A stretch of 43,976 nt of DNA from Amycolatopsis thailandensis (GCF_002234405.1 NZ_NMQT01000163.1:1-43976), one strand, 5' to 3'. Numbered from the stretch's first letter, positions 24,528 to 32,778 are shown. The notes: generated from the letters alone by a model not told the origin. Made by a program: numbers and translations.

Positions 24528-26231
24528 TCAGCCCTTCAGCTGCGGGAAGTCCTCCTCGCGGAACTCCCCCGCCGGCCGCTCGGCGGCGTCGTTTTCGCGT
24601 CCACGGAGTTCGACGCGGCGGATCTTGCCGGAGATCGTCTTCGGCAGGTCCGTGAACTCCAGCCGCCGGATCCGTTTGTACGGGGCCAAATGTTCCCGGG
24701 CGAAGGCCAGGATGGACACCGCGGTGTCGGCCGTGGGCTCGTGCCCGTTCGTGAGGACGACGTACGCCTTCGGCACCGCGAGCCGGATCGGGTCGGGCGC
24801 GGGAACCACGGCCGCCTCGGCGACGGCCTCGTGTTCCAGCAGGACACTTTCCAGTTCGAACGGCGAGATCCGGTAGTCCGACGCCTTGAAGACGTCGTCC
24901 GTGCGGCCCACGTAGGTGATGTAGCCGCGTTCGTCGATCGAACCGACGTCGCCGGTGTGGTAGTAGCCGTTCGCGAAGGCGGCAGCGGATCGCTCGTCGT
25001 CGTCCGCGTAGCCGGTCATCAGCCCGACAGGTCGCTTGTCGAGGTCGAGGCAGATCTCGCCCTCCTGCGCGCGCTCGCCGGTGACGGGGTCCACCAGCGC
25101 GACGGCGAAGCCGGGAAGCGGGCGGCCCATCGAGCCCGGGACGACGTCCTGTCCGGGGGTGTTGGCGATCTGGACGCTGCTCTCGGTCTGCCCGAAACCG
25201 TCGCGAATCGTGACGCCCCAAGCCTTTTCGACCTGGTCGATCACTTCGGGGTTGAGTGGTTCACCCGCGCCGACCACCTTGGACGGCGGCGTCTTCAGCA
25301 CGGTCAGGTCCGCCTGGATGAGCATCCGCCACACCGTCGGCGGGGCGCAGAAGCTGGTGATGCCGCAGCGTTCCATCTGCGCCATCAGGGAAACCGCGTC
25401 GAAGCGCGCGTAGTTGTAGAGGAACACCGTCGCTTCGGCGTTCCACGGCGCGAAAACGTTGCTCCACGCGTGTTTGGCCCAGCCCGGCGACGAGATGTTC
25501 AGGTGGACGTCGCCCGGTTCGAGGCCGATCCAGTACATTGTGGACAGATGCCCGACCGGGTACGAGACCTGCGTGTGCTGCACCAGTTTCGGCTTCGCGG
25601 TCGTGCCCGACGTGAAGTACAGCAGGAGCGGGTCGCCCGCCGCCGTGGGACCGTCGGGCGTGAAGTCTTCCGCTTCCTCGTAGGCGTCCACGAAGGACCG
25701 CCAGCCCTCGACCGGTTCGCCGACCGTGATCCGGGTGTAGTCACCGTCGACGTTCTCGAACTTGTGCGCGTCGACCGAGCGGATCACGACGTGCTTCGCG
25801 GCGCCCCGCTCGACCCGGTCGGCGAGGTCCGCCGGGCCGAGCAGGGTCGAGGCCGGGATGATGACCGCGCCCAGTTTGATCGCGGCGAGGATGGTCTGCC
25901 ACAGCTCACCCTGGTTGCCCAGCATCAGGATCAGCCTGTCGCCCCGGGAGACGCCGAGCGAGCGCAGCCAGTTCGCGACCTGGTTGGACCGGCGCGCCAT
26001 CTCCGGATAGGTCCAGCGGTTCTCGATGCCGTCCTCTTCGACGATCCAGAGCGCGTACCGCTCCTGATTGGCCGGATCCGCGGCGATGACGTCGAACCAG
26101 TCCAGCGCCCAGTTGAACTCGTCCGGCCGTGGCCAGGTGAAATCGCGATAGGCGGTCTCGTAATCCTCGCGATGGGCCTGCAGATAGTCCCGCGCCTCGC
26201 GGAACGTGCGGTATGCCTCCGAAGCGCTCAC
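24528..26231 (-). CDS. Acyl-CoA synthetase (AMP-binding, medium-chain/ACSM-like)
   Basis: A 567-residue ANL-superfamily ligase that activates a carboxylic acid with ATP to acyl-AMP and then acyl-CoA. The P-loop LLLYFTSGTTAKPKLVQHT (about 190-210), DGFGQTESS, HTGDVGSIDERGYITYVGRTDDVFKASDYRISPFELE and the C-terminal catalytic lysine in PKTISGKIRRVELR are all present. Length and the WFDVIAADPANQ / RWTYPEMARRSNQVANWLRSLG N-terminus fit ACSM-type enzymes. GTG at 26231 follows AGGAGG, so upstream extensions in the same frame are discarded. It lies 37 bp after the dienoyl-CoA isomerase-like gene on the same strand, indicating a fatty or aromatic acid degradation pair. Confidence 0.93.
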   Translation of the reverse strand: MSASEAYRTFREARDYLQAHREDYETAYRDFTWPRPDEFNWALDWFDVIAADPANQERYALWIVEEDGIENRWTYPEMARRSNQVANWLRSLGVSRGDRLILMLGNQGELWQTILAAIKLGAVIIPASTLLGPADLADRVERGAAKHVVIRSVDAHKFENVDGDYTRITVGEPVEGWRSFVDAYEEAEDFTPDGPTAAGDPLLLYFTSGTTAKPKLVQHTQVSYPVGHLSTMYWIGLEPGDVHLNISSPGWAKHAWSNVFAPWNAEATVFLYNYARFDAVSLMAQMERCGITSFCAPPTVWRMLIQADLTVLKTPPSKVVGAGEPLNPEVIDQVEKAWGVTIRDGFGQTESSVQIANTPGQDVVPGSMGRPLPGFAVALVDPVTGERAQEGEICLDLDKRPVGLMTGYADDDERSAAAFANGYYHTGDVGSIDERGYITYVGRTDDVFKASDYRISPFELESVLLEHEAVAEAAVVPAPDPIRLAVPKAYVVLTNGHEPTADTAVSILAFAREHLAPYKRIRRLEFTDLPKTISGKIRRVELRGRENDAAERPAGEFREEDFPQLKG

Positions 26232-26268
26232 GATCGTCCTCCTGGTCCTGGGTGGCCGCCGGTTCTTT

Positions 26269-27129
26269 CTACTCTCCCTTGAACTCGGGCGCGCGCCGCT
26301 CGAGGAACGCCTGCACGGCCTCGCCGAGGTCCTTGCTGGGCAGGAAGGCCGCGTTCCAGGCCGAGACGTAGCGCAGGCCCTCGGCGACCTGGCGTTCGGT
26401 GTTGGCCGAGAGGACGTTCTTGGTGCCATGGACGACCAGCGGCGGGTTGGTGGCGATCTCCCCCGCCATCTTGCGCGCCTCGGCGAGCACGGTGTCCTGG
26501 TCCGCGTAGACGTCGTTGACCAGGCCGATCTTCTCCGCGCGGGCGGCGTCGATGTCCTTGCCGGTGTAGGCCAGCTCCCGCAGATGCCCTTCGCCGATGA
26601 TCGGCGCGAGCCGCTGGAGGCTGCCGAGGTCGGCCACGATCGCGACCTTGACCTCACGCACGCTGAACTTCGCGTCCGCGCTCGCCAGGCGGATGTCCGC
26701 GGCCGCGATCACGTCGACGCCGCCACCGATGCACCAGCCGGAAATGGCCGCGATGACCGGTTTGCGGCATTCGGCGATCGAGGACACACTCGCCTGGAGG
26801 GTCTTGACCTCGTCGAGGAACTTCGTCCGCGGGCCCGCGAGCGCGTCGCCGCCGAGCATTTCGCCCCAGCTGGGCATCATCGCGGGCAGATCGAGCCCGT
26901 AGGAGAAGTGCTTGCCACTCCCGGTCAGCACGACCGCCCTCACCTGCGGGTCCGCGTCGAGCGCGCGGAAGACGATCGGCAGCTCACGCCAGAAATCGGG
27001 GCCCATCGCGTTGCCCTTGGACGGACCGAGCAGCGTCACTTCGGCGACGTGCCCGTCGATCTCCACCTTGAGCGAAACGAGATCGGGAAGACTGTCAGCT
27101 GTAGCGGTCATGAGGTCATCTTGACTCAT
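26269..27129 (-). CDS. Crotonase-family protein, delta3,5-delta2,4-dienoyl-CoA isomerase-like
   Basis: A protein of 286 residues (280 if the second ATG at 27111 is used; neither start has a strong ribosome site). The crotonase fold shows oxyanion-hole segments SGKHFSYGLDLPAM and AISGWCIGGGVDVIAAADIRLAS. The catalytic region SVREVKVAIVADLGSLQRLAPIIGEG carries the Glu and Asp that define dienoyl-CoA isomerases (EVDVGLAADVGTLQRLP in mammals). The C-terminus has an acyl-CoA-binding end (FLERRAPEFKGE). It would isomerise 3,5-dienoyl-CoA during degradation of unsaturated fatty acids; a plain enoyl-CoA hydratase is the alternative. Operon with the acyl-CoA synthetase downstream. Confidence 0.88.
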   Translation of the reverse strand: MSQDDLMTATADSLPDLVSLKVEIDGHVAEVTLLGPSKGNAMGPDFWRELPIVFRALDADPQVRAVVLTGSGKHFSYGLDLPAMMPSWGEMLGGDALAGPRTKFLDEVKTLQASVSSIAECRKPVIAAISGWCIGGGVDVIAAADIRLASADAKFSVREVKVAIVADLGSLQRLAPIIGEGHLRELAYTGKDIDAARAEKIGLVNDVYADQDTVLAEARKMAGEIATNPPLVVHGTKNVLSANTERQVAEGLRYVSAWNAAFLPSKDLGEAVQAFLERRAPEFKGE

Positions 27130-27196
27130 GTGATTGACAGGCTGCCAACGGCCACTGTGCCACGGTGGTCACAAGATGCTTTCCTGGTACCAGCGA

Positions 27197-27213
27197 GTAC
27201 TACCGGTGAGTAC
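27197..27213. promoter_or_regulatory. Inverted repeat between crotonase and hydrolase genes
   Basis: GTACT and AGTAC arms with a 7-nt spacer, 27 bp before the hydrolase start, within overlapping GAGTAC direct repeats. Possible operator; weak evidence. Confidence 0.25.
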
Positions 27214-27239
27214 CGACGATCGACGAAGGACGGTGGGAC

Positions 27240-28127
27240 ATGAGCCCGGCCAGCAGCGCCACCGCGGTCGCCGACCTGCCCGCACTCATCCCCGGGCGGC
27301 GGCGAGAACGTTCCTCACGCCCGATCGAGCTCTCGGGGTCTTTCACTCATGAGGGTCACCGGCTCGCCTACACCGAGTTCGGCTCCGGCGACCGGGTCGT
27401 CGTGCTCACCCACGGCATCATGCTGACCAGGCGGATGCACGCGCCGCTCGCCCGCAGGCTGGCGCGGGCCGGTTTCCGGGCCATCACCCTCGACCTCCTC
27501 GGGCACGGCGACTCGGACCGGCCCACCGACTCGTGGCTGTACTCGATGCCCGCGTTCGCGGAGCAGACCGTCGCGCTGCTCGACCACCTGGAGATCGACG
27601 CCGCCGTGATCGGCGGGACGTCGCTGGGCGCCAACGTCGCGCTCGAAGTGGCGGTCAGCGCGCCGGAACGCGCGCTCGGCCTGATCGTCGAGATGCCGGT
27701 GCTGGACAACGCGATCGTCGCCGGGCTGATCACCTTCGCGCCGCTGCTGATGGCCGCCCGGTTCCTGCCGGTGACCGTGCAGGGGGTGGCGCTGGCGGCG
27801 AAGCTCGTCCCGCACGGCAACCAGTGGGTCGACGTCGTCACCGACACACTGTCCCAGGAGCCCGCGCCGATGGCCGCGCTCCTGCACGGCGTGCTCTTCG
27901 GCCGGATCGCGCCGCCGAAGTCGATCCGGCGGAAGATCGAGACCCCGGCCCTGGTCATCGGGCACGAGGGTGACCCGATCCATCCCTTCGGCGACGCGGA
28001 CACGCTGGCCGCGGACATGCCGGCGGCCGAGTTCGTCCAGGCCCGCAGCCCGGTCGAGCTGCGCTTCGACCCGACCCGCCTGACCGACGCCATCACCGGT
28101 TTCTCGGCCCGGTGCCATGACCGCTGA
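27240..28127 (+). CDS. Alpha/beta hydrolase
   Basis: A protein of 295 residues. Alpha/beta-hydrolase core with oxyanion motif VLTHGIMLTRR, the strand ITLDLLGHGDSDRP and nucleophile elbow GGTSLGANVAL (Ser at the GTSLG turn). The acid Asp lies in VIGHEGDPIHPFGD. A catalytic His at the usual C-terminal place (after strand 8) is not obvious; the segment reads QARSPVELRFDP, and the only His nearby is in PIHP. It may hydrolyse esters or lactones, but the substrate is unknown. The ATG at 27240 has GGTGGGA upstream. It overlaps the GNAT gene by 11 nt, so they form an operon. Confidence 0.87.
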   Translation: MSPASSATAVADLPALIPGRRRERSSRPIELSGSFTHEGHRLAYTEFGSGDRVVVLTHGIMLTRRMHAPLARRLARAGFRAITLDLLGHGDSDRPTDSWLYSMPAFAEQTVALLDHLEIDAAVIGGTSLGANVALEVAVSAPERALGLIVEMPVLDNAIVAGLITFAPLLMAARFLPVTVQGVALAAKLVPHGNQWVDVVTDTLSQEPAPMAALLHGVLFGRIAPPKSIRRKIETPALVIGHEGDPIHPFGDADTLAADMPAAEFVQARSPVELRFDPTRLTDAITGFSARCHDR

Positions 28128-28665
28128 TCCGGCACCGACCCGGGACACGGGCGCCGAGGAGCTGCGGACCGGGCGTCTGCTCCTGCGCCGTCCCGGGCCC
28201 GGAGACCTCGACGCGATCTTCGCTCTCCACACCGATCCGGAGGCCTGCGCGCACAACCCCTCGGACCTGCTGGAAACGCGCAAGGACGCGGAACTGCTGC
28301 TGCTCCGCTGGTCGCACCAGTGGAACCGGTACGGCTTCGGGTACTGGACGGTCCGGCGGCACGACTCGGCGGAGGCGCTGGGCTTCTGCGGGGTGAAGAT
28401 CGTCGGCTTCCGGCGAGGGCCGGTCCTGAACCTCTTCTACCGGTTCTTCCCGTCCGCCTGGGGTTCCGGGTACGCGAGCGAGGCCGCCGGCGCGGCGGTG
28501 GACTGGGCACGCGCCCACCGGCCGGACGACCTCGTGATCGCCCGAGTCCGGCCGGGGAACCTCGCCTCGCAGCGGGTGGCGCTGCGGGCGGGCCTGGCCA
28601 GGGCCGAGCACCTCGACACCCCCGGCGACGACGGGACCGACTGGCTCTACGTCTCCGAAGGCTGA
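28117..28665 (+). CDS. GNAT-family N-acetyltransferase
   Basis: A 182-residue acetyl-CoA-dependent transferase of the RimJ/RimL-like Acetyltransf_3 type: ELRTGRLLLRRPGPGDLDAIFALHTDPEA at the N-terminus, the acetyl-CoA loop FFPSAWGSGYASEAAGAAVDWA, and IARVRPGNLASQRVALRAGL with its Asn-x-x-Ser end motif. It probably acetylates an amino group of a protein or small molecule in the cytoplasm. It starts within the hydrolase gene (11-nt overlap) and its 3' end overlaps the convergent siroheme synthase gene by 19 bp. Confidence 0.88.
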   Translation: MTADPAPTRDTGAEELRTGRLLLRRPGPGDLDAIFALHTDPEACAHNPSDLLETRKDAELLLLRWSHQWNRYGFGYWTVRRHDSAEALGFCGVKIVGFRRGPVLNLFYRFFPSAWGSGYASEAAGAAVDWARAHRPDDLVIARVRPGNLASQRVALRAGLARAEHLDTPGDDGTDWLYVSEG

Positions 28666-29870
28666 GCCAGCCCCGCCACCGGCCCGAAGACGATCACCGC
28701 GGGCGGCCGGACGCCCGCCGCGGCGGCGTCCTCGACCACACTGTCCAAAGTAGAGCGAAGAACCCGCTGGGTGCGCATCGTGCCGTCCTCGACGATCGCC
28801 ACCGGCGTGTCCCCGGGCCGCCCTTCCAGCAGCGCCTTGGTGAACAGCGGAAGCCGCTCGACGCCCATCATCAGGACGATCGTGCCGCGCATCTTCGCCA
28901 GCAGCCCCCAGTCCACCAGTGACTTCTCGTCGTCCGGCGCGACGTGACCGGACACCACCACGACCTCGTGGGCGACGCCGCGATGGGTCACCGGGACGTC
29001 CGCGGCGGCGGGGACGGAGAACGCGCTCGTGATGCCGGGGACCATCGTCACCGGGATGCCCGCTTCCGCGCAGGCGAGGACTTCTTCGAAGCCGCGGCCG
29101 AAGAGGTACGGGTCGCCGCCCTTGAGCCGGACGACGAACTTGCCCGCCTTGGCCCGATCGATCAGCGTCGAGTTGATCACGTCCTGGCTGGCGGCGCGGC
29201 CGTACGGGATCTTCGCGGCGTCGACGATCTCGACCTCGGGCGAGAGTTCGTCGAGCAGCTCGCGCGGGGCGAGCCTGTCGGCGACGACGACGTCGGCCCT
29301 GGCGAGGAGACGGCGGCCGCGCACGGTGATCAGTTCCGGGTCGCCGGGACCACCGCCCACCAGGGCGACGCCGGGGAGGTCGTCGCGCTCGTCCGGCACG
29401 CGGCCGTCGGCGACGGTGCCGGCGCGAAGGCCGTCGAGGATGCTGTCCCGGACGGAGGCCGACCGCAGCGGCTCGCCCCCGGAGAGGACGCCGACCAGCA
29501 GTCCGCCGTGCCTGCCCGACGCCGGGGTGACCGCGCTGCCGAGGTCCCCGTCGTCGGCTCGGACGCAGAACACTCGCGCGCTCTCGGCCTCCGCGCAGAC
29601 GGCGGCGTTGACCTCGGGATCGTTCGTACAGGCCAGCGCGTACCAGGCGTCGGCGAGGTCACCCTCGGTGTAGTGGCGCTCGTGCCAGACGATCTCCCCG
29701 GCGTCGGCCATGGCGCTCACCGACGGCGTGGTGTGCGGCGAGACCAGTTCGACCCGCGCGCCGGCGCCGATCAGCCGGGGCAGGCGGCGCTGGGCGACCG
29801 TCCCGCCGCCGATCATCACGACACGACGGCCTGCCAGGTCGAGGCCGGAGAGGTAGTGCGGGTCATCCAT
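28647..29870 (-). CDS. cysG: Siroheme synthase (precorrin-2 dehydrogenase/uroporphyrinogen-III C-methyltransferase)
   Basis: A protein of 407 residues. The N-terminal Rossmann domain (1-150; LSGLDLAGRRVVMIGGGTVAQRRLPRLI) is the NAD-dependent precorrin-2 dehydrogenase/ferrochelatase half. The C-terminal SUMT domain (160-405) has VALVGGGPGDPELITVRG, VVRLKGGDPYLFGRGFEE, VVPGITSAFSVPAAADVPVTHRG and GTIVLMMG. Together they convert uroporphyrinogen III to siroheme, the cofactor of sulfite and nitrite reductases, or to precorrin-2 for cobalamin. The middle dimerisation/ferrochelatase region is short, as in other actinobacterial versions. Its ATG is 144 bp away from the ankyrin gene. Confidence 0.95.
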   Translation of the reverse strand: MDDPHYLSGLDLAGRRVVMIGGGTVAQRRLPRLIGAGARVELVSPHTTPSVSAMADAGEIVWHERHYTEGDLADAWYALACTNDPEVNAAVCAEAESARVFCVRADDGDLGSAVTPASGRHGGLLVGVLSGGEPLRSASVRDSILDGLRAGTVADGRVPDERDDLPGVALVGGGPGDPELITVRGRRLLARADVVVADRLAPRELLDELSPEVEIVDAAKIPYGRAASQDVINSTLIDRAKAGKFVVRLKGGDPYLFGRGFEEVLACAEAGIPVTMVPGITSAFSVPAAADVPVTHRGVAHEVVVVSGHVAPDDEKSLVDWGLLAKMRGTIVLMMGVERLPLFTKALLEGRPGDTPVAIVEDGTMRTQRVLRSTLDSVVEDAAAAGVRPPAVIVFGPVAGLAQPSET

Positions 29871-29939
29871 GCGGGGCAGTGTAAGGATTCAGAGGCCCGG
29901 ACCGCGATCCGAGTGAGAACCGCCTCAGCATCCATCGGT

Positions 29940-29965
29940 GAACCCGCGATAGCGGTCGCGGGTTC
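29940..29965 (-). terminator. Hairpin downstream of the ankyrin gene
   Basis: Perfect 10-bp arms (GAACCCGCGA / TCGCGGGTTC) with a 6-nt loop, about 50 bp past the ankyrin stop and 70 bp before the cysG start. Probable intrinsic terminator; a U-tract is weak. Confidence 0.65.
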
Positions 29966-30014
29966 AGGCGCGGGGCCATTTGGCTATCCGATGTCCCGAG
30001 CTCCGCCGACCACT

Positions 30015-30422
30015 TCAGCCCTCCAGCAGAGCCAGCAGTTCGGTGTTGCCGAACATCTTGGCCGCGTCGATCGCCGACGGCTCCCCCGCCGCCGCGTCCG
30101 CGCCGCCCTTGAGGAGCGCCTTCACGACCTCGGGTTCGTTCTTGAAGACAGCGCCCGCGAGGGGACTCTGACCACGGTCGTTCTCGCGGTTCGGGTCGGC
30201 GCCGCGTTCGAGCAGGGCCGCGACCGTGTCCGCGTGCCCGTGGTAGGCCGCGAGCATGACCAGGGTGTCACCCCGGTCGTTGGTCAGATTCGCCGAAATG
30301 CCGGCGTCGACGTACGCGATGATCTCCGCCGTCGCTCCCGAGCGGGCGAAACCGAACACCTTCGCCCACAGCTCCAGCAGTTCGGGATCGATTTCCTCGG
30401 CCTGTCCGGGGTTCTCCGTCAT
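30015..30422 (-). CDS. Ankyrin-repeat protein
   Basis: A protein of 135 residues. An acidic N-terminal helix (IDPELLELWAKVFGFARSG) precedes about three ankyrin repeats (NLTNDRGDTLVMLAAYHGHADTV; DPNRENDRGQSPLAGAVFKNEPEVV; GADAAAGEPSAIDAAKMFGNTELL). It is cytoplasmic, presumably a protein-interaction adaptor. It follows the bS18 gene on the same strand but a strong hairpin (30449-30479) separates them, so its membership in the zinc-limitation operon is doubtful. Confidence 0.9.
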   Translation of the reverse strand: MTENPGQAEEIDPELLELWAKVFGFARSGATAEIIAYVDAGISANLTNDRGDTLVMLAAYHGHADTVAALLERGADPNRENDRGQSPLAGAVFKNEPEVVKALLKGGADAAAGEPSAIDAAKMFGNTELLALLEG

Positions 30423-30448
30423 GGGAACGATTCTTCCACAGGAACCGG

Positions 30449-30479
30449 GGTCCGGGCGGCGTGTCGCACCGCCCGGACC
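30449..30479 (-). terminator. Strong terminator after rpsR paralogue
   Basis: Perfect 11-bp arms (GGTCCGGGCGG / CCGCCCGGACC) with a 9-nt loop, starting 8 bp past the rpsR stop. It likely ends the alternative ribosomal protein operon. Confidence 0.75.
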
Positions 30480-30486
30480 GGCGGTG

Positions 30487-30726
30487 TCAGCGAGCCGCGT
30501 TGGGGTAGGGCAGCAAAGCCATCTCGCGGGCGTTCTTGATCGCGGTGGCGACCTGTTTCTGCTGCTGGGGTGTCAGCCCGGTGACCCGGCGGGCGCGGAT
30601 CTTGCCGCGGTCGGAGATGAATTTCCGCAGCAGATCGGCGTCCTTCCAGTCGACCTCGGTGATCTTGTTGGCGTGCAACAAGTTCGTCTTACGCTTGGCG
30701 GGGCGGTCCCGGTTCGGCTTGGCCAT
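30487..30726 (-). CDS. rpsR: Ribosomal protein bS18, cysteine-free paralogue
   Basis: A protein of 79 residues (start ATG 30726; a GTG at 30735 overlapping the uS14 stop is the alternative). It has the bS18 core (KTNLLHANKITEVDWKDADLLRKFISDRGKIRARRVTGLTPQQQKQVATAIKNARE) without the CxxC zinc residues found in primary actinobacterial copies. Such C-minus paralogues replace Zn-binding versions when zinc is scarce, sparing the metal. Last gene of the four-gene minus-strand operon. Confidence 0.94.
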   Translation of the reverse strand: MAKPNRDRPAKRKTNLLHANKITEVDWKDADLLRKFISDRGKIRARRVTGLTPQQQKQVATAIKNAREMALLPYPNAAR

Positions 30727-30731
30727 CGCGC

Positions 30732-31037
30732 TCACCAGCTCGACTTCGTGACGCCGGGCAGTTCACCGTTGTGCGCCATCTGCCGCATCCGGACCCGCGA
30801 GAGCCCGAATTTCCGCAGGTAGCCGCGCGGGCGGCCGTCGGCGGTGTCGCGGTTGCGGATCCGGGTCGCGCTGGCGTCTCGCGGCATCGCCTGCAGCGCC
30901 GACACCGCGGCCGCCTTCTCCTCGGGGGACGCGGACGGCGAGGCGATGGTGGCCTTCAGCTCACGGCGCTTCTCCACGTAACGAGCGGCGACCACCTTGC
31001 GCTGCTCGTTCTTGGCGATCTTGGACTTCTTGGCCAT
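30732..31037 (-). CDS. rpsN: Ribosomal protein uS14, zinc-free long form
   Basis: A protein of 101 residues, the long zinc-independent form of uS14 (MAKKSKIAKNEQRKVVAARYVEKRRELK ... RDASATRIRNRDTADGRPRGYLRKFGLSRVRMRQMA), lacking the CxxC...CxxC of the 61-residue zinc form. It starts at the base after the bL33 stop overlap and overlaps the bS18 region at its 3' end. Incorporated into 30S subunits under zinc limitation. Confidence 0.95.
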   Translation of the reverse strand: MAKKSKIAKNEQRKVVAARYVEKRRELKATIASPSASPEEKAAAVSALQAMPRDASATRIRNRDTADGRPRGYLRKFGLSRVRMRQMAHNGELPGVTKSSW

Positions 31038-31204
31038 CAGCGCTCCTCCTTGAACTCGACGTGCTTGCGTGCGACCGGGTCGTACTTGCGCAGCACCATG
31101 CGGTCCGGGTCGTTCCGGCGGTTCTTCTTCGTGACGTAGGTGTAGCCGGTGCCGGCCGTCGAGCGGAGCTTGATGATCGGCCGGATGTCGGTGCTCTTGG
31201 CCAT
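31037..31204 (-). CDS. rpmG: Ribosomal protein bL33, cysteine-free paralogue
   Basis: A protein of 55 residues (AKSTDIRPIIKLRSTAGTGYTYVTKKNRRNDPDRMVLRKYDPVARKHVEFKE) with none of the four zinc-ligand cysteines. Start ATG 31204 overlaps the bL28 stop (ATGA), and its stop abuts the uS14 start at 31037. The longer frame upstream is the bL28 gene read out of frame and is rejected. Confidence 0.95.
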   Translation of the reverse strand: MAKSTDIRPIIKLRSTAGTGYTYVTKKNRRNDPDRMVLRKYDPVARKHVEFKEER

Positions 31205-31440
31205 CAGAGCTTCACCCCTTTCGCGCGGAGTTCGGCCACGACGGCCTCGATCCCCCGCTTGTCGATGGTCTTCATGCCCTTCACCGAAACCCGCAGCCGG
31301 ACCCAGCGCCCTTCGCTCGGCACGAAGTACCGCTTGGCCTGCAGGTTCGGCTCCCAGCGCCGGGACGTGCGCCGATGCGAATGCGACACCTGCTTCCCGT
31401 AGCCCGGTTTGCGGCCGGTGACCTGGCACACGGCGGACAT
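31204..31440 (-). CDS. rpmB: Ribosomal protein bL28 paralogue, first gene of the zinc-limitation operon
   Basis: A protein of 78 residues (SAVCQVTGRKPGYGKQVSHSHRRTSRRWEPNLQ ... KGMKTIDKRGIEAVVAELRAKG). One Cys remains (Cys5) but not the zinc-binding set. The ATG at 31440 has a CGGGAGGGTG site; the upstream ATG at 31476 lies inside the Zur-like box and is rejected. It heads the operon rpmB-rpmG-rpsN-rpsR, which is typical of Zur regulons in mycobacteria and streptomycetes. Confidence 0.94.
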   Translation of the reverse strand: MSAVCQVTGRKPGYGKQVSHSHRRTSRRWEPNLQAKRYFVPSEGRWVRLRVSVKGMKTIDKRGIEAVVAELRAKGVKL

Positions 31441-31454
31441 ACACCCTCCCGAGT

Positions 31455-31475
31455 TGATATCGGTTGTCGTTTTCA
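31455..31475. promoter_or_regulatory. Candidate Zur box between divergent zinc-limitation operons
   Basis: On the minus strand the 21-mer begins TGAAAACGAC and ends GATATCA, an imperfect palindrome. It agrees with the mycobacterial Zur consensus (TGAAAATGATAATCATTTTCA as remembered) at 14 of 21 positions. It sits in the middle of the 84-bp gap between rpmB (minus) and mrf (plus), in position to repress both when zinc is plentiful. Confidence 0.7.
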
Positions 31476-31524
31476 TTTACTCTACACAGCCGAACCCGAA
31501 CGCCCTCGACGCCCCGGAGCTTCA

Positions 31525-32778
31525 GTGACCGACAACCCCCGCGTGCCCCTCGTCCTGATCAGTGGCCTCGCACCGGGACCGAACGCCGACCTCGCCGAGC
31601 GGCTGCGCCTGGCCGAACCCGGCACCGCCGTCGTGCACCACGACCTGAGGCAGATCCACTCCGGCGTGGTCAGGCGGCGGATCCGGCTCGGCGACCGCGA
31701 CCAGCTGACCGTCCTCGAACTCGCGCACGGCTGCGTCTCCTGCACGCTGCGCGAAGACCTCCTTCCGTTGCTGCGCAAGCTTTCGCGGATGCCACAGGTG
31801 CGGCGGATCGTGGTGCGGCTCGACGAGGCCATGGAGCCCGAGCCGGTCAGCTGGGCGCTGCACAACGTCCTCGTCGGCGAGCGACCGGTGATCGAGGACG
31901 TCGATCTCCAGGCCGTGCTGGCCGTCGTCGACTGTGCGACCTGGCTCGCCGACAGCACCGGCGACGACACCCTGGCCGAACGGGACATCCGGGCCAGCCC
32001 CGAAGACGAGCGCACCGTCGCCCAGGTCGCTCTGTCCCAAGTCGAGTTCGCCGACCTGCTCGTCCTCGCCGGCTCGGCGACGGACGCCTGGTCCGCGGCG
32101 AAGGCGTCGGCGGTGCTCGACAGGGTCGCGCCCTCGATTCCCCGCGTCGAACTGTCCGCGGTGGACGGTGGGACCGTGCTCCACGCTGTCCCGGCCGACG
32201 CCCGGCGTGGCGAGGTCACCGACATGCACGGACCGCTGCTGCGCGGAGAACCGCCGTTGCACACCGACTGCGGCATCGGGCTGCTCACCTTCACCTCGCA
32301 GCGCCCGTTCCACCCGGAGCGTCTCCACGACGCCATCGACGTCCTGCTCGACGGCGTCGTCCGCACCCGGGGACGGCTGTGGGTGGCGAGCCAGCCGGAC
32401 ATGGCGCTGTGGATCGAGTCCGCGGGCGGCGGCCTCGGCGTCGGGCACGCGGGGGCGTGGCTCGCCGCCCCCGGCGGGCCGGACTGGGCCGACGTCTCCC
32501 CCGAGCGCCGCACGCTCGCTTCCCTGCGCTGGGACCCGACGTTCGGCGATCGCGCGCAGGAACTGGTCGTCGTCACCGATCAGGCCACGCCCGACGAGAT
32601 CGAGGCAGCCCTGAACGGGGCGCTGCTGACCGAAGACGAACTCGCCGCCGGTGAACGGGAATGGCTCCGCTACCCGGATCCGTTCGGCGAGTGGCACGAA
32701 GAACCGTGCGAAGACACGGAGACCGACCCTGAAAAGCACGACGTGAACGCGTCGAACCGAAAGGACGAAACGCAGTGA
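31525..32778 (+). CDS. mrf: CobW/COG0523 GTPase-like protein, ribosome hibernation factor-recruiting Mrf
   Basis: A protein of 417 residues. Sequence along its length (LELAHGCVSCTLREDLLPLLRKL; EPEPVSWALHNV; RTVAQVALSQVEFADLLVL; RPFHPERLHDAIDVLLDGVVRTRGRLW; PDPFGEWHEEPC) parallels mycobacterial Mrf, which brings the hibernation factor to C-minus ribosomes in low zinc. The metal-binding CxxC motif GCVSC is kept. The Walker A region reads ISGLAPGPNADL and has lost GKS/T, so canonical GTP binding is doubtful, as in other Mrf proteins. GTG at 31525 with GGAG is the start. Overlaps rpmE2 by 4 nt. Confidence 0.9.
   Translation: MTDNPRVPLVLISGLAPGPNADLAERLRLAEPGTAVVHHDLRQIHSGVVRRRIRLGDRDQLTVLELAHGCVSCTLREDLLPLLRKLSRMPQVRRIVVRLDEAMEPEPVSWALHNVLVGERPVIEDVDLQAVLAVVDCATWLADSTGDDTLAERDIRASPEDERTVAQVALSQVEFADLLVLAGSATDAWSAAKASAVLDRVAPSIPRVELSAVDGGTVLHAVPADARRGEVTDMHGPLLRGEPPLHTDCGIGLLTFTSQRPFHPERLHDAIDVLLDGVVRTRGRLWVASQPDMALWIESAGGGLGVGHAGAWLAAPGGPDWADVSPERRTLASLRWDPTFGDRAQELVVVTDQATPDEIEAALNGALLTEDELAAGEREWLRYPDPFGEWHEEPCEDTETDPEKHDVNASNRKDETQ

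Noticed and set aside
27240..28127. Apparent loss of the catalytic His in the alpha/beta hydrolase as a notable inactivation
   Set aside because: The ending resembles a whole subfamily of actinobacterial hydrolases as I recall it, and the His in PIHP could serve; not clearly specific to this gene.
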